From Phyto melanocephala (lineage: Eukaryota; Arthropoda; Insecta; Diptera; Rhinophoridae): 64,000 bases of DNA. The notes under the pieces are model-generated. The model did no database searches, was not told the DNA's origin, and saw only the letters and a program-made list of their open reading frames with translations. This document shows positions 1 through 12,316 of this stretch, piece by piece. The stretch lies in contig OW799233.1 in assembly GCA_941918925.1 (NCBI GenBank), forward strand, positions 139,130,223 to 139,194,222. The letters are read 5' to 3'. Each line of letters starts with the position of its first letter. Positions within the stretch are counted from its first letter, which is position 1. Made by a program: the position numbers and the translations under genes.

Positions 1-764
1 TCTTGTCATGCATCACTTCATTCAACCTACGAACACAAACATGCAAATTTGCTTGCATATGTATTCATTTCATATTGGTTTAAGTTGTGATATTTTATTT
101 TTTAGGAATAAATGCTGTCATATAGTTTATTTTTTTTTCTCATTTATTTTAATTTAAAAACACACCTGAATATACAGATTTTATTTATTCATATGTATGT
201 GGGATGTGTGTTACGTTAAAATAAGAATGATATCAAAATAAAAATATTGTAATAAACGGAGATTGATTAAAGTTTAAAATTATTTTAAAAGTTTCTTTCT
301 AAAGTAAATATATAAAGTACCAAAAAGGTTAAAAATTCCAAATTTTGTTTTAGTTTAGTTTTCTATATCTTTTAAGTTTTTACTATTTTTTACGTTTTGG
401 CCCAAAAGCCACCCAGGTGGGTTCTACCAAAGTTTTGCATGTCTATCGTTATATTACAAAAAAAAAATTAATAATATAAAATAAATAGAAAATATTATTA
501 TTTATTGGCAAAGATACTGGTTTACATTTAATATCTAAATCTAGAATTAAATAACTTTATACAAAATTACCTTAAATTATCGTATTATATAGACTGAACC
601 ATAAAAAAAGACATTTTCTTACTTTAGTTGGGTGTGGGGTATGCACAGCAGGTGATTTCAGACTGTCTTTGTGTTAGTACACTCAAAAAACAAATCAAAT
701 AGTCCGCACTGAAACTAATCTGTAGCGGTGTCTGAAGTACGGCAAGTACGGATTTTTAAACCAA
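1..764. other. AT-rich sequence without a recognised gene
   Basis: No open frame worth reporting and no inverted-repeat element that I could delimit. The stretch is A/T homopolymer-rich, with one GC-richer patch near 400-425 (GCCACCCAGGTGGG) that may be a scrap of an old repeat. It ends at the target duplication of the hAT element that follows. Confidence 0.5.
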
Positions 765-772
765 GTACATAA

Positions 773-2257
773 CAGAGGTCCAAGCCGTTGGCAAATATAC
801 GGCGGCGGCGGTTAAGTGCAAAAATAACCGGCGGCGGCTTCAAGCCGGCTGAAGCCGATATAAAAAAATCGATACTAAATCTATGTATATAAATAAATTT
901 CGAAATCGCATTGAAGACTAGGGCAAAAAAAAGCAGCGAAAAATTTCTTTTAATTTGTTTATTATAACATTAATATGAGAAACCAAATCATTGTTTAATA
1001 TGTCGTAACAAATAAAACGATGCAGTACATGGGCATATCCATAACGTATAATAGTTTGCAATTTCAATGCAGCAACAATGTTGGAGCCCACTCCATTAAT
1101 AGCAGATACATATGTTTTTACATTGTAAATTCAAATCTTTAGTACTATCCTTTATTTTTTCTGCAACGGCAATAGCAATTGTTTGCAGTAATGCACTTTT
1201 ATGTTTATATAAGGTAAAAGTTTATGTTGATCAGGCCACAAATATTTTTTTGTGATTGGCATATTACTTGTTTAACGTGTTTTAAATACAAAGTGTATAC
1301 ATCTTCTAATGCAACTGATGATATGGTATACGCCTTTGGAAGAGTCGTTTTGGCATTTAATGTTTAGATATATTTTTGAAAACCTCTACACTCTACAATT
1401 GTAAATGGCTGAAGGTCAATACAGCACATTTCAGCCAATCGGCGAGCCGTTAAAAGTTTAAATTTTTTTTTTAGAATTTGGGTCCAATGCACTTTGAGTC
1501 ATATGAATGTTGTTCTTGTAATTAATAGACTTATCATCAATACCATGCACGTAAATAGTTAAGATAATTACTTGTTGACGTAGACTTTCCAAATCTTAAC
1601 AAAATAAAAAGTTTTATTTAAAAATATACTACATATGTACCCATTAAAAAAAAAAATTACTCTTTCAGAATCATATTTTCATCTTCAAAACATAGTAAAA
1701 TTTTCATTTTTCAAGTATTTGCTTTCCGTTAATAAAAACTTCACTAAAATACTTCCAACGCTCGGAAATTTCATTTGTACTAACAACTTTAGCCACCTTC
1801 CTTATTTTTGATATTGTTTTGAAAAGCTCATTGTAGTGTTCCACACTTTCAGTAGAAGATATACAATCACTGAAATTTTCTGAATTCAATGAGCTTTCTG
1901 AAATGTGTGTTTGTGTTTCTTTTAAAAATAACTATTTAGATTTTTTGCCTCAGTTTTATATAAAATTTTAATAAAGTTCCTTTTAATATGTATTCTTAAA
2001 TAATTATACATACAAGCACGTTGAAAAAATAAGTGAATATGTTTTCTTACAGTTTTTGAGAGTAACCGTATTGTATATTTTATTCTTTTCGACTTCAAAA
2101 TTGCTAAAATTACTTAACTTTTTTTAAAATTTAGCGTTGAGGTAAGTATTAAACGGCAGCCGAAATCAGCCGAGCCCAGTCGGCGGCGGCGAGTTCTAAA
2201 CAAAATCACTCGGCGGCGGCGGCTAGCCCGCTGAAAGCCGATCGACTTGGACCTCTG
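773..2257 (-). mobile_element. hAT-superfamily DNA transposon, decayed, with perfect 8-bp target duplications
   Basis: The element starts with CAGAGGTCCAAG and ends with its reverse complement CTTGGACCTCTG, a 12-bp terminal inverted repeat of the CAG type usual in hATs. The 8 bases GTACATAA lie directly outside both ends (765-772 and 2258-2265), the 8-bp duplication expected of hAT integration. Just inside each end are (GGC)n-rich blocks (800-865 and about 2150-2235) that read as inverted subterminal repeats, strikingly GC-rich for this neighbourhood. The inside carries transposase relics on the minus strand. At 1485 bp it is about half the length of an autonomous hAT and is interrupted by stops, so it is non-autonomous now. 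Ends and duplications are seen directly; family assignment rests on those plus the protein relics. Confidence 0.9.
1000..1889 (-). pseudogene. hAT transposase remnant
   Basis: Reading the minus strand, a 61-codon open piece (1889-1704) is followed by further pieces in shifting frames. One piece near 1450-1390 contains LAEMCCIDLQPFTIVE followed by GFQKYI, which matches the 'Q-PF-IVE--GF' block typical of hAT transposases. Another near 1110-1040 reads INGVGSNIVAALK, resembling the region before the conserved histidines of the catalytic core. Stops and frame changes separate the pieces, so no intact transposase exists. The catalytic residues cannot all be placed. The N-terminal BED zinc finger was not found. 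Confidence 0.6.
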
Positions 2258-2265
2258 GTACATAA

Positions 2266-2800
2266 TGTTTTTTTAAGGACGAATTTTTTTAATTTTAGGA
2301 AAAGTTAAGCTGTAAAAATCTGATTCTATGAATTATTACCTTGATTTAAGCCCAAAACCGTACTTGACGTAAGCTTGGAAAAATATCGTTTAAGTGTAAA
2401 TGAGATTGAAATAATCAAAAGATGCGCTTGTTTCAAGAATTTGTTGGTTTGATCGTTGTATACGTTTTAGCGATACGTTTTATTAAAACTAAAAAAGAAA
2501 ACTAACGGACAAATCATGAAACCAAAATTTTCAATTATCAAACATTAAATAAAACTTTTTTTCCAAGAAATTCTCATCGAAATAAAATCACCTTATATAA
2601 TTACATCATTATTTATTTCTTAAAGTATTTTATTTTACAAAGTTTTTAATTTTACAAAAACACAAATAAAGCAGAGATATGTAGGTAGTTTTAGATTTAT
2701 GTTGTTAAAATTAGGGCTTAAGATGCTTATATTTTGTTTTTAAATATTCTTTACTATCCTTACAATAATAAATTTTTAAATGTCGGTCCTAATGCATTTT
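2266..2800. other. AT-rich spacer
   Basis: Contains no gene or delimited repeat that I can recognise. It runs from the hAT target duplication to the T-run into which the first mini-me-like terminus is inserted. Confidence 0.5.
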
Positions 2801-5228
2801 TATACCCGCCACCAAAAAAATGGTGGGGGTATATTCATTTTGTCATTCCGTTTGTAACACATCGAAATATCCATTTTAGACCCCATAAAGTATATATATT
2901 CTGAATCGGGGTTTGATTTGATGACGATCTAGCTATGTCCGTCCGTCTGTCCGTCTGTCCGTCTGTCCGTCTGTCCGTCTGTTGAAAGCACGATAGAGGT
3001 CGCACCGAAAAAGCTAAAGGGCTCAAATTTTGCCAGAATCTTTCTAATAGACAAGGTTTGTTTGGTATTGAAAATGGGCTAAATCGGAATATTAGAAAGA
3101 GAGTTATAGCTCGTAAAGCAAGAATAGGTCGAAAAAACCGTGTCCTTCAAACATCGAAAAAAAAGGAATTGTGTCCAAACGCATAAACGTAGAGTCATGA
3201 AACTTCGAATATATATTTCTCGAGTCAAAAGAATATTTCTCCCCAAAAATTGCTTAAATCTATGCATTAGAAAAGGAGTTATAGGTCAAAATGTACGAAA
3301 ATTTATACCGCTCAGTGTATATTTGAAGTTTAAAACGTAATAAAACTGACAAAACTATATGTACGGTTCTGAAATTTTGCAAACATGGTTTTTTGGTCAA
3401 AGTCTTCGTTATAACGGAAAATAAATGTTCCACGCCCACTTTTTTTTTTAAATTTTTATAAAAATATATTAGTCATATTCATTAGCATTTATTCATTGCA
3501 GATGGCGACATCTGTTGTAGGCGCCACTACATTTTGCAAACACTGAGGATGATGTCTTTGCTAAACATCACGTAGAACACTAGATGACTCTAGTAACATT
3601 TTTTTGCACAAACTACAAAGGAATTTTATAGGGGTTTGTGAAAACGAAAATGACCGAAGTTTGTTGACAAAAATTAACTAGAGTAATGATTTGTGCCCAA
3701 CTTAACATATAGTTGTACACACAGTCTTATGAGGTTTAAGATTTAAAAATATTAAAAAAAAATGTGCATCAGTAGATTTAAAATAAGTATTTGAATATTC
3801 AAAATACATATTTTAACAATTTTTTTTTTTATCTATCTATTTTTTTGTAAAGGGTGGTTAAATTTTAAGGGCCACAGGGTGATTCAAAATAGACATGCTC
3901 AGCATTTTGCTAAAACAGGAAATTTATTAGTAAGATTTTGATTTTTAAAGTTCTATAACATTTTACTTTTAGAAGATTTTCAAACGAAATAAGTTTTGTA
4001 TAATTTTAAAATTTGTTAGCCATTAATACATGAAAATAAATTGTTTATAATGTTTAGAAATAATTTTTTTTTTATCTTTAGGTCTAAATTTTCCTAAATT
4101 CCTTTTTTTAATACACCATAACTTCTAGAAAACATAAGATAACAAAAAGAAATTAGCACCATTTAGTAGATAAAACTCTCCTCTATACCCCTATACCCCA
4201 TTTTATACCCGTTACGATCCGACCGTGATCAGCAGACCAATTTTTGTAACACAAGGTCAAATATTTTTTGCAAAATTTTAGTAAAAGAGCTAAACAAATT
4301 TTTTTGTAATGTGTTTTTTTGAAGTATTTGAGTTTTTATATCCGCCACCAAAAAAATGGTATGTATATTCTTAATCGGGGTTTTATTTGATGACGATCTA
4401 GCTATGTCCGTCCGTCTGTCCGTCTGTTAAAAGCACGATAGAGGTCCCATCGAAAAAGCTAGTGGGTTCAAATTTTGCCAGAATATGTCTTATACACAAG
4501 GTTTGTTTGGAATAGAAAATTGGCTAAATCGGAGTATAAGGAAGAAAGAAAAATTGCCTAAATGCATGTATTAGGAAGGGAGTTAGAGATCAAAATGTAC
4601 GAAAATTTATACCGCGCAGTGTATTTTCCAATATGTTAAAAATTTTAAACCTAATAAGAGTGACAAATTTAGATCTACGATTCTGAAATTTTGCAGGAAT
4701 TGCTTTTTGGTCAAAGGCTTTCTTCTGATGGAAAATAAATGTGACACGCCAACAACAACGTTCCCATACAACGTTTTCTCTCAAATTCTTATAATTTCTC
4801 TATAAATCGAATAATAAAGGACTTTATTGAAATATCTAAGTTGTATTTATTAGCATAAATAACTTCGACACACCTACTATAACGCTCACTTTCCACGTTA
4901 TTTACTGTTAATGAAATTTAAAAGCTCATAAAACTGACAAAATTAGAGGTATGATGATAAAATTTGCTACGGAAATCCTTCTAGTCAATGTTATTGTTAT
5001 GCCAGAAAATTTAGGTGACACGCCCACTATTACGCCCACATCCTATATAATGCTTTATTTCAAATTCATATAATTTCTCAATGAATAAATATTTTGGAAG
5101 AATTACGGACTATATTGAAATATCTAAGTTGTATTTATTAGCAGAAATTTTATTGACACGCTTACTTTAACGCCCATTTTCACTGAAACACTTAATTTAC
5201 GAAAACATTTTACCAGCATATCGAAGTT

Positions 5229-5722
5229 ATAAAGGGTGGGTTAATTTTAAGGGCCGATGTTGATTTTGAATAAAACACAAATTATTTAGGAAATTATTAT
5301 CATTTCTTTTTTAATGAAAATATTTGTATGGTTCAATTATGTATGGAACAAAATATCGGCCAAATGGCCCCGCGACCTCAACGGCACACCTCGATCCGAT
5401 AGTCCAAATTTTAAATAACATTGCTGATGCTCAATTGTTTGGCACGATGATGAGTCGAAGTTGACTGTTTTTTTGCCACACTATCGCGATAAACAGCAAT
5501 GCTTCTCATTTAATGAATTTAGAAGGTATTCATAGATGTTCTAACATTTTATACAGACCTGGGGCCGAATTACGGCATTCGATATCGATCGAAATTTTAC
5601 TCGAACGATCGAGTATGCTGTGCTTTAGGTATATAGATTCTAATAGGAGTTTTCAAATTTCGATCACGTTCGAGTGCCGTAATTCGGCCTCTGTTTTAAA
5701 TTTAAAATTTAACCACCCTCTA
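5229..5722 (-). pseudogene. Mariner relic carried inside the mini-me-like arm
   Basis: Flanked by AAAGGGTGGGTTAATTTTAA on the left and its approximate inverse TTTAACCACCCTCTACAAAG on the right, resembling the TACAAAGGGTGGTCCA end of the mariner at 19490-20556. On the minus strand near 5390-5345 it reads SRGHLADILFHT then a stop, the usual C-terminal ending of mariner transposases (S-G-HL-DI-F-T-stop). The equivalent lies in the right arm at about 6050-6545, and an extended version sits in the copy at 42694. It must have inserted into a source mini-me element before that element was multiplied. Confidence 0.6.
5561..5691. mobile_element. 131-bp MITE with GGCCGAATTACGG inverted ends
   Basis: Begins GGGGCCGAATTACGGCATTC and ends with the inverse of GAGGCCGAATTACGGCACTC. 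The inner parts contain further inverted GATCGAAATTT motifs. It lies within the mariner relic of the arm; the mirror copy is at 6093-6218. The deletion derivative at 13474 keeps only the right half (about 13905-13950). Target duplication is not clear. The superfamily is not identified. Confidence 0.6.
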
Positions 5723-5953
5723 CAAAGAAAGTGATGTATATTTTATTATAAAGAGATTATTCCAAGCGATTAACAAAATAATAATTATTGTGCTTTAAAT
5801 GTACACAAAATTGGTGGTGGGTATAAAAGATTCGGCACAGCCGAATATAGTGCTCTTACTTGTTTCTATTTGAAATATGAGCAAAATACAAAGGACCCAG
5901 TTTTGTAATGTGTATTTTATATTTAATTAATTTTTCTTGCAGACTTGATCTTT

Positions 5954-8950
5954 AACAAGTAAGAGCACTATATTCGGCTGTGCCGAATCTTTTATACCCA
6001 CCACCAATTTTGTGTACATTTAAAGCACAATAATTATTATTTTGTTAATGGCTTTCTTTGTAGAGGGTGGTTAAATTTTTAAATTTAAAACAGAGGCCGA
6101 ATTACGGCACTCGAACGTGATCGAAATTTGAAAACTCTTATTAGAATCTATATACCTAAAGCATACTCGATCGTTCGAGTAAAATTTCGATCGATATCGA
6201 ATGCCGTAATTCGGCCCCAGGTCTGTATAAAATGTTAGAACATCTATGAATGCCTTCTAAATTCGTTAAATGAGAAGCATTGCTGTTTATCGCGATAGTG
6301 TGGCAAAAAAACAGTCAACTTCGACTCATCATCGTGCCAAACAATTGAGCATCAGCAATGTTATTTAAAATTTGGACTATCGGATCGAGGTGTGCCGTTG
6401 AGGTCGCGGGGCCATTTGGCCGATATTTTGTTCCATACATAATTGAACCATACAAATATTATCATTAAAAAAGAAATGATAATTTCCTAAATAATTTGTG
6501 TTTAATTCAAAATCAACATCGGCCCTTAAAATTTAACCACCCTTTATAACTTGGATATGCTGGTAAAATGTTTTCGTAAATTAAGTGTTTCAGTGAAAAT
6601 GGGCGTTAAAGTAAGCGTGTCAATAAAATTTCTGCTAATAAATACAACTTAGATATTTCAATATAGTCCGTAATTCTTCCAAAATATTTATTCATTGAGA
6701 AATTATATGAATTTGAAATAAAGCATTATATAGGATGTGGGTGTAAGAGTGGGCGTGTCACCTAAATTTTCTGGCATAACAATAACATTGACTAGAAGGA
6801 TTTCCGTAGCAAATTTTATCATCATACCTCTAATTTTGTCGGTTTTATAAATTTAAATTTCATTAACAGTAAATAACGTGGAAAGTGAGCGTTATAGTAG
6901 GTGTGTCGAAGTTATTTATGCTAATAAATACAACTTAGATATTTCAATAAAGTCCTTTATTATTCGATTTATAGAGAAATTATAAGAATTTGAGAGAAAA
7001 CGTTGTATGGGAGGTTGGCGTGTCACATTTATTTTCCGTCAGAAGAAAGCCTTTGACCAAAAAGCAATTCCTGCAAAATTTCAGAATCGTAGATCTAAAT
7101 TTGTCACTCTTATTAGGTTTAAAATTTTTAACATATTGGAAAATACACTGCGCGGTATAAATTTTCGTACATTTTGATCTCTAACTCCCTTCCTAATACA
7201 TGCATTTAGGCAATTTTTCTTTCTTCCTTATACTCCGATTTAGCCAATTTTCTATTCCAAACAAACCTTGTGTATAAGACATATTCTGGCAAAATTTGAA
7301 CCCACTAGCTTTTTCGATGGGACCTCTATCGTGCTTTTAACAGACGGACAGACGGACGGACATAGCTAGATCGTCATCAAATAAAACCCCGATTAAGAAT
7401 ATACATACCATTTTTTTGGTGGCGGATATAAAAACTCAAATACTTCAAAAAAACACATTACAAAAAAATTTGTTTAGCTCTTTTACTAAAATTTTGCAAA
7501 AAATATTTGACCTTGTGTTACAAAAATTGGTCTGCTGATCACGGTCGGATCGTAACGGGTATAAAATGGGGTATAGGGGTATAGAGGAGAGTTTTATCTA
7601 CTAAATGGTGCTAATTTCTTTTTGTTATCTTATGTTTTCTAGAAGTTATGGTGTATTAAAAAAAGGAATTTAGGAAAATTTAGACCTAAAGATAAAAAAA
7701 AAATTATTTCTAAACATTATAAACAATTTATTTTCATGTATTAATGGCTAACAAATTTTAAAATTATACAAAACTTATTTCGTTTGAAAATCTTCTAAAA
7801 GTAAAATGTTATAGAACTTTAAAAATCAAAATCTTACTAATAAATTTCCTGTTTTAGCAAAATGCTGAGCATGTCTATTTTGAATCACCCTGTGGCCCTT
7901 AAAATTTAACCACCCTTTACAAAAAAATAGATAGATAAAAAAAAAAATTGTTAAAATATGTATTTTGAATATTCAAATACTTATTTTAAATCTACTGATG
8001 CACATTTTTTTTTAATATTTTTAAATCTTAAACCTCATAAGACTGTGTGTACAACTATATGTTAAGTTGGGCACAAATCATTACTCTAGTTAATTTTTGT
8101 CAACAAACTTCGGTCATTTTCGTTTTCACAAACCCCTATAAAATTCCTTTGTAGTTTGTGCAAAAAAATGTTACTAGAGACATCTAGTGTTCTACGTGAT
8201 GTTTAGCAAAGACATCATCCTCAGTGTTTGCAAAATGTAGTGGCGCCTACAACAGATGTCGCCATCTGCAATGAATAAATGCTAATGAATATGACTAATA
8301 TATTTTTATAAAAATTTAAAAAAAAAAGTGGGCGTGGAACATTTATTTTCCGTTATAACGAAGACTTTGACCAAAAAACCATGTTTGCAAAATTTCAGAA
8401 CCGTACATATAGTTTTGTCAGTTTTATTACGTTTTAAACTTCAAATATACACTGAGCGGTATAAATTTTCGTACATTTTGACCTATAACTCCTTTTCTAA
8501 TGCATAGATTTAAGCAATTTTTGGGGAGAAATATTCTTTTGACTCGAGAAATATATATTCGAAGTTTCATGACTCTACGTTTATGCGTTTGGACACAATT
8601 CCTTTTTTTTCGATGTTTGAAGGACACGGTTTTTTCGACCTATTCTTGCTTTACGAGCTATAACTCTCTTTCTAATATTCCGATTTAGCCCATTTTCAAT
8701 ACCAAACAAACCTTGTCTATTAGAAAGATTCTGGCAAAATTTGAGCCCTTTAGCTTTTTCGGTGCGACCTCTATCGTGCTTTCAACAGACGGACAGACGG
8801 ACAGACGGACGGACATAGCTAGATCGTCATCAAATCAAACCCCGATTCAGAATATATATACTTTATGGGGTCTAAAATGGATATTTCGATGTGTTACAAA
8901 CGGAATGACAAAATGAATATACCCCCACCATTTTTTTGGTGGCGGGTATA
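5954..8950 (-). mobile_element. Right arm: inverted copy of the composite mini-me-like element
   Basis: Repeats every block of the left arm in reverse complement: 3' hairpin at 5954-6000, MITE at 6093-6218, mariner relic, inner 5' terminus ending at 7430, the 870-bp segment, GTCY array (8785-8815) and outer 5' terminus (to 8950). It is 67 bp shorter than the left arm, accounted for mainly by the shorter GTCY array and a 38-bp deletion. Small open frames in this arm and their mirror images in the other arm are by-products of the palindrome. Confidence 0.8.
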
Positions 8951-9599
8951 AAAACGGATTTATTGTATTTTTATCTCAAAATTGTTCAGTTATCTGCCAA
9001 AACAGCTACGCAGAGATAAAGAAAATTATTTTAATTTAAATTTAGCTATATACATATAGGTACTGGCTGAATAATTCGATCAATCCTCGTATATTTGCAG
9101 ATTACTCGTATCATATCAATATGTGAAATACGTATATATTTCATGTATAAATTCATAAAGCACAGAAGTTGAATTATTACGCATCGTTTAGTTTAAAGTT
9201 CACTTAGGTGTACAATATATAAAAAAAGAAACGTAAAAGAAGCAAAAAACAATTTATGGTTTTATTAAATATTAAATTTTTATCGCACTTAAAAGAAATG
9301 TGTTATAGAGAAATATATGTATACATATGTATAGGTATTAAGTATTAGACTGACTCAATTTATTGTAAGCCAAATATTTATATTGTTAATTAGTTTCAAA
9401 AGTTTTTGTCAACTTAAAATTATCGTTTGTAAGCTGTAATGCCCTTGTACCCAATATCCGAAGAAATAATGCTGAATATTATTTAAAGTATAAAGCAAAA
9501 TATTTTAGCAGGCTTTGAAATGATTAAAAGAAAAATTTTGTATATTAGAATTTACACAAGTCATACTTATTCTTCAGCTAAGCCCAGTTTTGAAAAATT
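8951..9599. other. AT-rich spacer
   Basis: No gene or bounded element seen. Sequence is A/T-rich with short ATACATATGTATA tracts. Confidence 0.45.
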
Positions 9600-10635
9600 T
9601 TGTTTGTGTTTTGATAGCCTTCACTTGTGGTGCCATAGCTTTGTCATTCCGTTTGTAATTGTTATAATAGTGATTTCCGACCCCAAAAAGTATTTTCTGA
9701 AAGCTTATGACTGGTCGAGACGATTAAGTCATATCCGCCTATCCGTCTGCACGTCTATCCATCTGTCCGTGTGAAAGTTGATATCAACTTTTAAAAGCCC
9801 TTAAATGTTGCTCAGATCTGTAAATGGTGCCAATATTTTACAAGTATTCAGGAATGTATTGCTGTTGAAATTAAGCACGATCGCCTTTCTAAGATATGAG
9901 CAAACAGACATGACTGAGTCAGTTTTATCACAAATTTTTAAATAAAAAAATAAAATTCTGAAGTTTAAAGTTGATTTATATAGACATTTGTAGATAAAAT
10001 ATGTCTCTAAGTATATTCTTGCAAAAACAAAGTTAGAGGCAAAACTAACTGAGATATAAGCGCATTAATAAAAAACTTGGAAAAACTTTTCCTTAAATTT
10101 TCAACCGAAAATCGATTTTTTTTTAGCTTTTGGATAACAGAGAAGAACGATATTGGTATTAACAAAAAGTGCATGAATATCATTACGAAAATTAAAAAAA
10201 TATTGAATCAAGGATGGCTGACACTAGAAAAAAGCGTACAATTAATTCATAAGTGGGTTAAGTCTAGTAATTAAAAAAAGTGCCCACATTGACGTCAGAA
10301 TTAAAATGGCGGATATATGGGTCAAAAATAGTAATTACAGTTATGTCTCTTCAGCTTATTTAATATGGGTATCAAATGAAAAGTATTGACCAATAGAATA
10401 CAATAAAATAGGAAAAGTTGAAATGCAAGATGTCGCTGTAAACAAAATGGCGGATAGTATTATTTCAATATACGTACCGAATGAAACATCTTGACTAGTA
10501 GAAATCGGCATCGAAAATAATGAAGCAAAAAAATCTATGTTAAGCTAAGATGTGGTCGGTATAGTGACGTACGAGAAAGTGATGGGTATTTTAAGATTCA
10601 GCGGGGTTGAATATAGCATTCTAACTCGTTCATTT
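9600..10635 (+). mobile_element. Old, strongly diverged mini-me-like element
   Basis: The left part holds TTTGTCATTCCGTTTGTAA, then CCGACCCCAAAAAGTATTTT, then a decayed GTCY tract (TCCGCCTATCCGTCTGCACG to CATCTGTCCGTG, about 9736-9770), in the same order as in the young copies. The right part ends GGGTATTTTAAGATTCAGCG to GAATATAGCATTCTAACTCG (10587-10630), a diverged version of the 3' hairpin and terminus. The exact left end is lost. The 84-codon frame at 9520-9774 is incidental translation through this repeat. Confidence 0.6.
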
Positions 10636-12316
10636 ATGAAGTTTGACATTTGAAATTAGCTAGATAAGAGAGAGAATAGATGCAGAAAACAAAATAAATA
10701 AACAAAATAATAAGCTTACGAATCGTGAATGCTTAATCAATTAAAAATATGTGAAACGTTTTCAAAAAATATTTCGAAAACTTTTAAAAACCATCGTCAT
10801 GACATTTAAATGTCTTGGGAACTAAAATTTGCCTAAAAGATTTCTTAAGAAGTTAATTACGAAAAATTCATTTGTGATCAGAATAAAGCGCTAAAAAGGT
10901 CAGTTTCAAGGGGAATCATAATATTTTCGGAAGAAATGCTGCTTGGAAATTGAATTGTTTGGAATTTTTTGTGTGCAAATTAAAAAAGCTGGACTAAAAG
11001 CGTTCAAAGTAAAAAAAGTTGAGTATTGAAAAAATATTTTTGAAAAAGTGACTAAAGCATTTGTTACTCTATACTAAATGTCTTCATTTTATCGATCCGT
11101 CCTAGCCTTCTGCTATTACACAAAAGCTGCTTTAAAGTTGCATTAAAACAAAAATGCTCTTATGGTGCCTCGATAGAAAATTCCACCAAACTGTCTATTC
11201 TAGCTACAGCAATAAAAGAAGAAGAAGAAGCAATAAAATAGTCATTATGCAATTAAAATTATTTTAAATGCTTGTTGTGTTTGCCATAGTGAAAAATTAA
11301 ATTTTTGTAATATATTAAAAATACCTTTTTATTAAAAATGTTTTCATGTAAAAATAAAATTTTAATTAAAACCTAAGCAAACAGTTATTTGTTTGTATTT
11401 TAACAACCTCCGGGCCTCTTTGTGTTTGTTATAGGAATGTTGTCACCTGATGTGAATTCGCATTTTTAATTGACAAAAATTCTTTTTAGATTCGGAAATT
11501 TATAAATAATTTAATTACAACGGAGCAGCTTCAACAAATTATTTAAATTTATTTCTAAATTTGTGATTCCTTTGGAGTATATTACCAGCCATTATAAAAG
11601 TAATCTGATCAGTAATAGGACCAAATTCAACTCTAAGTGGCATTAAAGGAAACAAATCTCTTAAATGTATGTTAAAAAAATATATACAAGAGATTTTTTC
11701 AACAAAAAGATCATTGCTGCGTATTATGAATGGTAGAATCACTTATTAATATAGGTGATAGTAAGAGATTAAATATATCGACATGGTCGTACAAAAACAG
11801 TTTCTGTAGGTCGGCTTTATTTTACTTCCGATAGAATTAATTTGCTTAATAAAAATTTTAGCTTACAAATAATATCGAGAAATTAACCTCATAACAAGCA
11901 ACCTCTTTCGATTTTTCGATTTTACGGCGTAAGAGATATATTGGGTTGCTTGATTGCGAGGATAAACCAGAAAAAAATATGCTTTTAAAAGCAAATAGTC
12001 AAACCGCTATTTCTCAAATATAGTCTAAAATAATAAATCCTTATTAAATGGCATCGATGGATAATTTGACCTTCCGATTTAAACCATGCAGGTATCATAT
12101 CCAATATCATATTAAACAATTTTTAGTATATACATTGATGCAGGATACATTAAATTCACTAAAATTAATTATACGAGTTGTTGGCTGTAATTAAGTTTGT
12201 ACATACCTTTTGCTTAGTACTCAGTTCTTTTCGCACTTGCCTCTTGATTGTGAAATTTTGCATAAGAATAAATTAAATATGTTTAAAAAAATCATTAAAA
12301 GCAACTTTATTTAATA
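10636..12316. other. Long AT-rich stretch without a recognised gene
   Basis: Short open frames here (for example 11742-11539 on the minus strand) have no recognisable motif and biased low-complexity composition. There is a (GAA)n patch at 11216-11232. I see no bounded element. Confidence 0.45.

Larger units (their letters stand above)
2801..5864 (+). mobile_element. Left arm: composite mini-me-like element with two 5' termini
   Basis: In order: a 5' terminus with its subterminal stem (TATACCCGCCACC / GGTGGGGGTATA, 2801-2832); a TATATATA block; the core ending GATCTAGCTATGTCC; the GTCY array (2938-2981); about 480 bp of family sequence; then an 870-bp segment (about 3460-4330) absent from the copy at 42694. 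A second 5' terminus (TATATCCGCCACC, 4337) with its own core and shorter GTCY array follows, then internal repeats built on 'CACGCCCACTTTAACGCCCA', a mariner relic with a small MITE in it, and the 3' hairpin and ACTTGTT. The order suggests that an upstream 5' end was used with the downstream 3' end, so that intervening DNA was carried along. This is an inference from the layout. Confidence 0.8.
2801..8950. mobile_element. 6.15-kb palindrome of two composite mini-me/Helentron-like elements, tail to tail
   Basis: The left arm (2801-5864, + orientation) and right arm (5954-8950, - orientation) are near-identical reverse complements around an 89-bp unique spacer (5865-5953). Both outer ends are the 5' terminus TATACCCGCCACC inside a run of T. 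Both inner ends are the 3' terminus, a hairpin ATTCGGC-ACA-GCCGAAT followed by ACTTGTT. The arms are not exact copies. Arm 1 has about 24 bp more of the GTCY microsatellite. Arm 2 lacks 38 bp present in arm 1 and in the independent copy at 13474 (deletion between AAG repeats near 6055). There are scattered substitutions, for example GATGACTC versus GATGTCTC in the middle of the arms. The family has no evident coding sequence here and must be moved in trans. Confidence 0.85.

Noticed and set aside
2938..2981. Short regular direct repeats that could suggest an array such as a CRISPR
   Set aside because: This is the GTCY proto-microsatellite of the mini-me family in a fly genome, with no spacers.
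3079..3340. Matching 62- and 66-codon frames, repeated at 8427-8688
   Set aside because: Identical frames appear twice only because the palindrome arms are copies. They lie in non-coding mini-me sequence and overlap on opposite strands.
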